Shown: piece after piece, positions 46,046-48,458 of the stretch
Layout: every line of letters begins with the position of its first letter
How positions within the stretch are numbered: position 1 is the first letter of the stretch
From: Pseudomonas sp. CFII64
GTDB taxonomy: Bacteria; Pseudomonadota; Gammaproteobacteria; Pseudomonadales; Pseudomonadaceae
Reading direction: 5' to 3'
NCBI RefSeq assembly: GCF_000416235.1
Contig: NZ_ATLO01000019.1
Span: 1 to 48,458, forward strand
Length of the DNA: 48,458 nucleotides
Made by a program: the position numbers and the translations under genes
Notes under the pieces: model-generated
Database searches by the model: none
Told to the model about the DNA's origin: nothing
Seen by the model: the letters and a program-made list of their open reading frames with translations, nothing else

Positions 46046-46074
46046 ATTCTCAACTCATGCTACCCTTCTGTCAA
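46046..46074 (-). promoter_or_regulatory. tRNA operon promoter P2
   Basis: TTGACA (46074-46069), 17 bp, GAGAAT (46051-46046) on the minus strand, followed by GCTGCC, a GC-rich discriminator as in stringently controlled stable-RNA promoters. Confidence 0.82.
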
Positions 46075-46163
46075 CCTTTTTCTCATTAAAAACCTGAGGT
46101 TACAAACGTTGACTGCAGCTCTGCAGTTGTTGGGAGTTAACCCTACGCTGCTGAGCGGGCGCC

Positions 46164-46192
46164 ATTCTATGCAAACTAATCCGCCGTTGCAA
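46164..46192 (-). promoter_or_regulatory. tRNA operon promoter P1
   Basis: TTGCAA (46192-46187), 17 bp, TAGAAT (46169-46164) on the minus strand, followed by GGCGCC. The -35 lies inside the end of the small membrane-protein gene. An inverted repeat ACTGCAG/CTGCAGT (46112-46127) lies between P1 and P2 in the transcribed leader. Confidence 0.7.
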
Positions 46193-46607
46193 TGCCTGAG
46201 CACAACATAATTTTGTTTTTCAGCAGAGGGAAGTCGTGAACCAGGCCCGCAAGCAGCTCCTGATTAATCAGGCGCCGGCTCCCTGGAGCGATTTTCAGCC
46301 AAAAGGTATTTTGTCCCCCAGACTGCAAGGGCTCAAACTGAGACTGAATATCCAGGCTGAGCAGACGCTGCTCGACGGTGCGAATTTCTTCCTGAGCACT
46401 CGACCCACCAAGATAGAGGCATTTTTCTTCAGGATTATTTTGCGCCACACCCGAAGCATCTGACTCGCTGAGAAGATGGATATCTTGCCGCTCAGCCCGA
46501 TACAAAGATAAAGGCAGCACTTCCTTGGCTCGCAACGGCGCCTCTTGTTGATGCCAGATATAGTAGAAGGCATTTAACATCAGCAATAACAGAAACAACC
46601 AACGCAT
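46176..46607 (-). CDS. Membrane-anchored SPOR-like hypothetical protein
   Basis: A 143-aa protein. ATG 46607 has GAGG at the right distance; a longer frame would overlap coaX. Residues 1-18 (MRWLFLLLLMLNAFYYIW) form one membrane anchor, so the rest is probably periplasmic. The C-terminal part, about residues 63-143, reads CLYLGG, EEIRTVEQRLLSLDIQSQF, then TFWLKIAPGSRR. This resembles the Cys-Leu-Gly start, alpha helix and WL/Y-I-x-P strand of small SPOR-type domains that bind denuded peptidoglycan. The match is by eye and weak. It follows coaX by 7 bp, so probably co-transcribed with birA-coaX; from memory P. aeruginosa PA4278 has this place. Confidence 0.75.
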   Translation of the reverse strand: MRWLFLLLLMLNAFYYIWHQQEAPLRAKEVLPLSLYRAERQDIHLLSESDASGVAQNNPEEKCLYLGGSSAQEEIRTVEQRLLSLDIQSQFEPLQSGGQNTFWLKIAPGSRRLINQELLAGLVHDFPLLKNKIMLCSGIATAD

Positions 46608-46614
46608 AAAAACC

Positions 46615-47364
46615 TCAAGACAAAGGGCAGGCCAGCGCAAGTCCGACAAAGATAAGATCCGGCACAGTCAGCGCCCCCGGCAATGATTCACTCACCAGCC
46701 CCGCATCCCCGCCGGTTACAAAAACCAAGAAATCATCCCCCCAATATTGGTGCGCCAGCTCCAACTGAGTGATGGCGAACCCCTTCAGCATCAGATGGCA
46801 ACCACGCTCCACCGCCTCAACTGTCGAGTGCCCAGGGGAATGGCTATCCAGTGAGCGCTTGGCATCCGCATCATCGTAGCGAATCCGGCGGGTATGATTC
46901 TTGAGCTGGCTTCGCATCAACGTCATACCCGGGCAAATGAACCCACCGAGATGCTGACCACCAGCGGCAACGAAATCGCTAGTCACGGCAGTGCCTAGAT
47001 CCAGAACCAGGCAGGCTTTTCCTGCAAGGTTGTATGCCCCTACCAATGCCAGCCATCTATCCAGACCTAAAAGCTGATAGTCGTCGTATCCGTTCTGGAC
47101 ACCCGCAAGCGCTTGAGCTGGCACCGCGCATACCACTTCAATTGCAAACCGCGAAGCGAGCGCTAAAATCAGCTTATCCGTCTCTTCGCGAGTGCGAACA
47201 CTCACCAGCCGACACTGAGTCAGTGTCACAGCAGAAAGCTCAGAAAGCGTAGCAATGAGCGCATCGTCAGAGTCCGCGACCCCACCCACAGAGGACTTTG
47301 GGTCATCACTGACAATAACTCGCCATTTTATGAAACTATTCCCACAATCAAGCTCAAGTATCAT
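46615..47364 (-). CDS. coaX: Type III pantothenate kinase
   Basis: A 249-aa enzyme for the first step of coenzyme A synthesis (pantothenate to 4'-phosphopantothenate). ASKHA-fold motifs: [10 protein letters not shown] at the N-terminus (phosphate loop), [27 protein letters not shown] and FVTGGDAG. The type III enzyme needs a monovalent cation and is not inhibited by CoA. The gene overlaps the end of birA by 11 bp, a typical Pseudomonas birA-coaX pair. Confidence 0.96.
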   Translation of the reverse strand: MILELDCGNSFIKWRVIVSDDPKSSVGGVADSDDALIATLSELSAVTLTQCRLVSVRTREETDKLILALASRFAIEVVCAVPAQALAGVQNGYDDYQLLGLDRWLALVGAYNLAGKACLVLDLGTAVTSDFVAAGGQHLGGFICPGMTLMRSQLKNHTRRIRYDDADAKRSLDSHSPGHSTVEAVERGCHLMLKGFAITQLELAHQYWGDDFLVFVTGGDAGLVSESLPGALTVPDLIFVGLALACPLS

Positions 47365-48313
47365 TACGCAACCTCAGGCTGAGCTCGCCACCACTGTAGC
47401 TTTTCTTATCGTCGCCAACCTGCAACTGCAGGGCTCCCCGAGCATCGATCCCCAGCACAACGCCTTCTATCGCCTCAGCACCCGCTAGAAGAGTCACTGC
47501 GCGGCCTTGCCAGAGGTGATTCTCTTCCCATTCTTCCATATACGCGCCAAACCCTTGTACCTGATGCACAGCCAAATACGCAGCGATGTTGGTGCTTAAC
47601 CTGGCCGCCAACTCGTTTCGGTCAGAGGGAACCCCAGTCTCGAGATGAACAGACGTCCATTCCTGATCAACTTCATCGGTGGCGCGCATGTTCACATTGA
47701 TTCCCACACCGACGACTACGTGACATACGTCCGCAGGATCACCCAATAGCTCCAGCAAAACCCCAGCGATCTTGCGCCGACCCACCAGTACGTCATTAGG
47801 CCACTTGAGGCCAGCGGCTTTCACGCCGCTCTCCCGGAGGGCTTTCAGGACTGCCAACCCAACAAGCAGACTAAGGCCTTCGAGCTGACGCATCCCGCCC
47901 TCGATCCTGAGGGCGAGACTGTAGTAGATGTTCTCGCCGAACGGACTTACCCATTTTCGCCCTCGCCGCCCCCTTCCTGCAGTCTGGCGTTCAGCCAATA
48001 CAACCAGGGGCAATGGAGACCTGGAAGCGATTAACCTCATGGCCTCTGCGTTCGTCGAGTCCACCGAATCAAATAGCTGAACCGGCCACCCCAGATGCGG
48101 TGCCGCTGCCTGGATCTTGGCTTCATCAAGCAGGGAGATCGGGTATACCAACTTGTAACCTCGACCTCGCACCTTATGCACTTCAATGCCTAGAGCGACC
48201 TCTAACTGCTGCAACTGCTTCCAAACGGCGCTCCGACTGACTCCAAGAGCCGCCCCCAGGTCCTGCCCGGAATGAAATTTTCCATCTTTAAGAAGCTTCA
48301 ACAACGTCAGCAT
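47354..48313 (-). CDS. birA: Bifunctional biotin-protein ligase / biotin repressor
   Basis: A 319-aa protein. The N-terminal winged helix ([19 protein letters not shown], about residues 20-40) binds the biotin operator. The catalytic domain contains [13 protein letters not shown], the biotinyl-AMP loop [20 protein letters not shown] and [12 protein letters not shown] small C-terminal SH3-like domain ends the protein. It biotinylates acetyl-CoA carboxylase BCCP and, when loaded, represses biotin genes. It is first in birA-coaX-(SPOR-like). Confidence 0.97.
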   Translation of the reverse strand: MLTLLKLLKDGKFHSGQDLGAALGVSRSAVWKQLQQLEVALGIEVHKVRGRGYKLVYPISLLDEAKIQAAAPHLGWPVQLFDSVDSTNAEAMRLIASRSPLPLVVLAERQTAGRGRRGRKWVSPFGENIYYSLALRIEGGMRQLEGLSLLVGLAVLKALRESGVKAAGLKWPNDVLVGRRKIAGVLLELLGDPADVCHVVVGVGINVNMRATDEVDQEWTSVHLETGVPSDRNELAARLSTNIAAYLAVHQVQGFGAYMEEWEENHLWQGRAVTLLAGAEAIEGVVLGIDARGALQLQVGDDKKSYSGGELSLRLRNDT

Positions 48314-48458
48314 TTAGAAATCGCCTGTTAATGAGGCACGCATCATAGCCATGCTCGCCAGCAAAGCATAGAAACTCAAGATGAGTTTTAGATAGAGGCC
48401 ATCCGATATGACCCAGCAATAACAACGACTTTCCGAGCAGACAAACAAAACCCCTGAA
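48314..48458. other. Upstream region of birA and window end
   Basis: 145 bp without a gene. It contains a 7-bp inverted repeat AAACTCA/TGAGTTT at 48372-48388 without a clear T-run. The last bases (AAAACCCCTGAA) look like the first arm of a terminator cut by the window edge. From memory an rRNA operon follows birA in P. aeruginosa, so this could be its end, but that cannot be tested here. Confidence 0.4.

Overview
The window is a stretch of a Pseudomonas chromosome. The evidence is the order ssb - MFS gene - uvrA - ferritin - katA - complete alpha/spc/S10/str/rpoBC/rplJL/rplKA/nusG-secE ribosomal superoperon - tRNAs - coaX - birA, which as I remember it matches the PA4232-PA4280 order of P. 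aeruginosa. Protein lengths also fit (RpoB 1357 aa, RpoC 1399 aa, KatA 482 aa). A Pseudomonas-type REP palindrome lies at the left edge. A tuf gene expected between secE and the Thr/Gly/Tyr tRNAs is missing. From memory, a single tuf is typical of the P. syringae side of the genus, but that placement is inference.

Layout. (1) Positions 1-7700 are accessory. A putative sugar-acid or dioxo-acid catabolic module comes first: an AraC regulator on the minus strand, then on the plus strand an ACS-type MFS transporter, a fumarylpyruvate hydrolase-like FAH enzyme, an SDR and a D-2-hydroxyacid dehydrogenase. A TetR regulator with a perfect 20-bp operator and a DUF1348/NTF2-like protein follow, then a RES-Xre (MbcTA/ParST-type) toxin-antitoxin pair with its own inverted-repeat operator. 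(2) Positions 7701-15093 hold DNA-maintenance and oxidative-stress genes: ssb, a YajR-like MFS protein, uvrA, ftnA (bacterial ferritin, often named bfrA) and katA. (3) Positions 15094-45318 hold the ribosomal/transcription superoperon, all on the minus strand. Read in the direction of transcription it runs secE-nusG | rplKA | rplJL-rpoBC | rpsL-rpsG-fusA-tuf | rpsJ...rplQ. Clear sigma-70-like promoters and intrinsic terminators or hairpins divide it, including two hairpin-plus-promoter junctions inside the spc/alpha part (before rpsH and before rpsM). (4) Positions 45365-48458 hold tRNA-Trp, the tRNA-Tyr/Gly/Thr operon with tandem promoters, a small membrane-anchored SPOR-like protein, coaX and birA, all on the minus strand.

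How the parts work together. A 16-bp motif (TTTGTCCAAYTTTGGC) is repeated almost exactly upstream of both the MFS gene and the FAH-SDR-dehydrogenase unit. The AraC protein therefore probably co-activates uptake and catabolism from two promoters. The housekeeping part is conventional in content. The interesting signals there are regulatory: internal promoters in the ribosomal operons, an S10 leader of only about 60 nt, a terminator between nusG and rplK, and the lost second tuf gene. I see no phage, transposase, CRISPR array or unfamiliar multi-gene defence system. The best candidates for undescribed biology are the AraC-controlled catabolic module and its operators, and the paired operators of the TetR and RES-Xre units.
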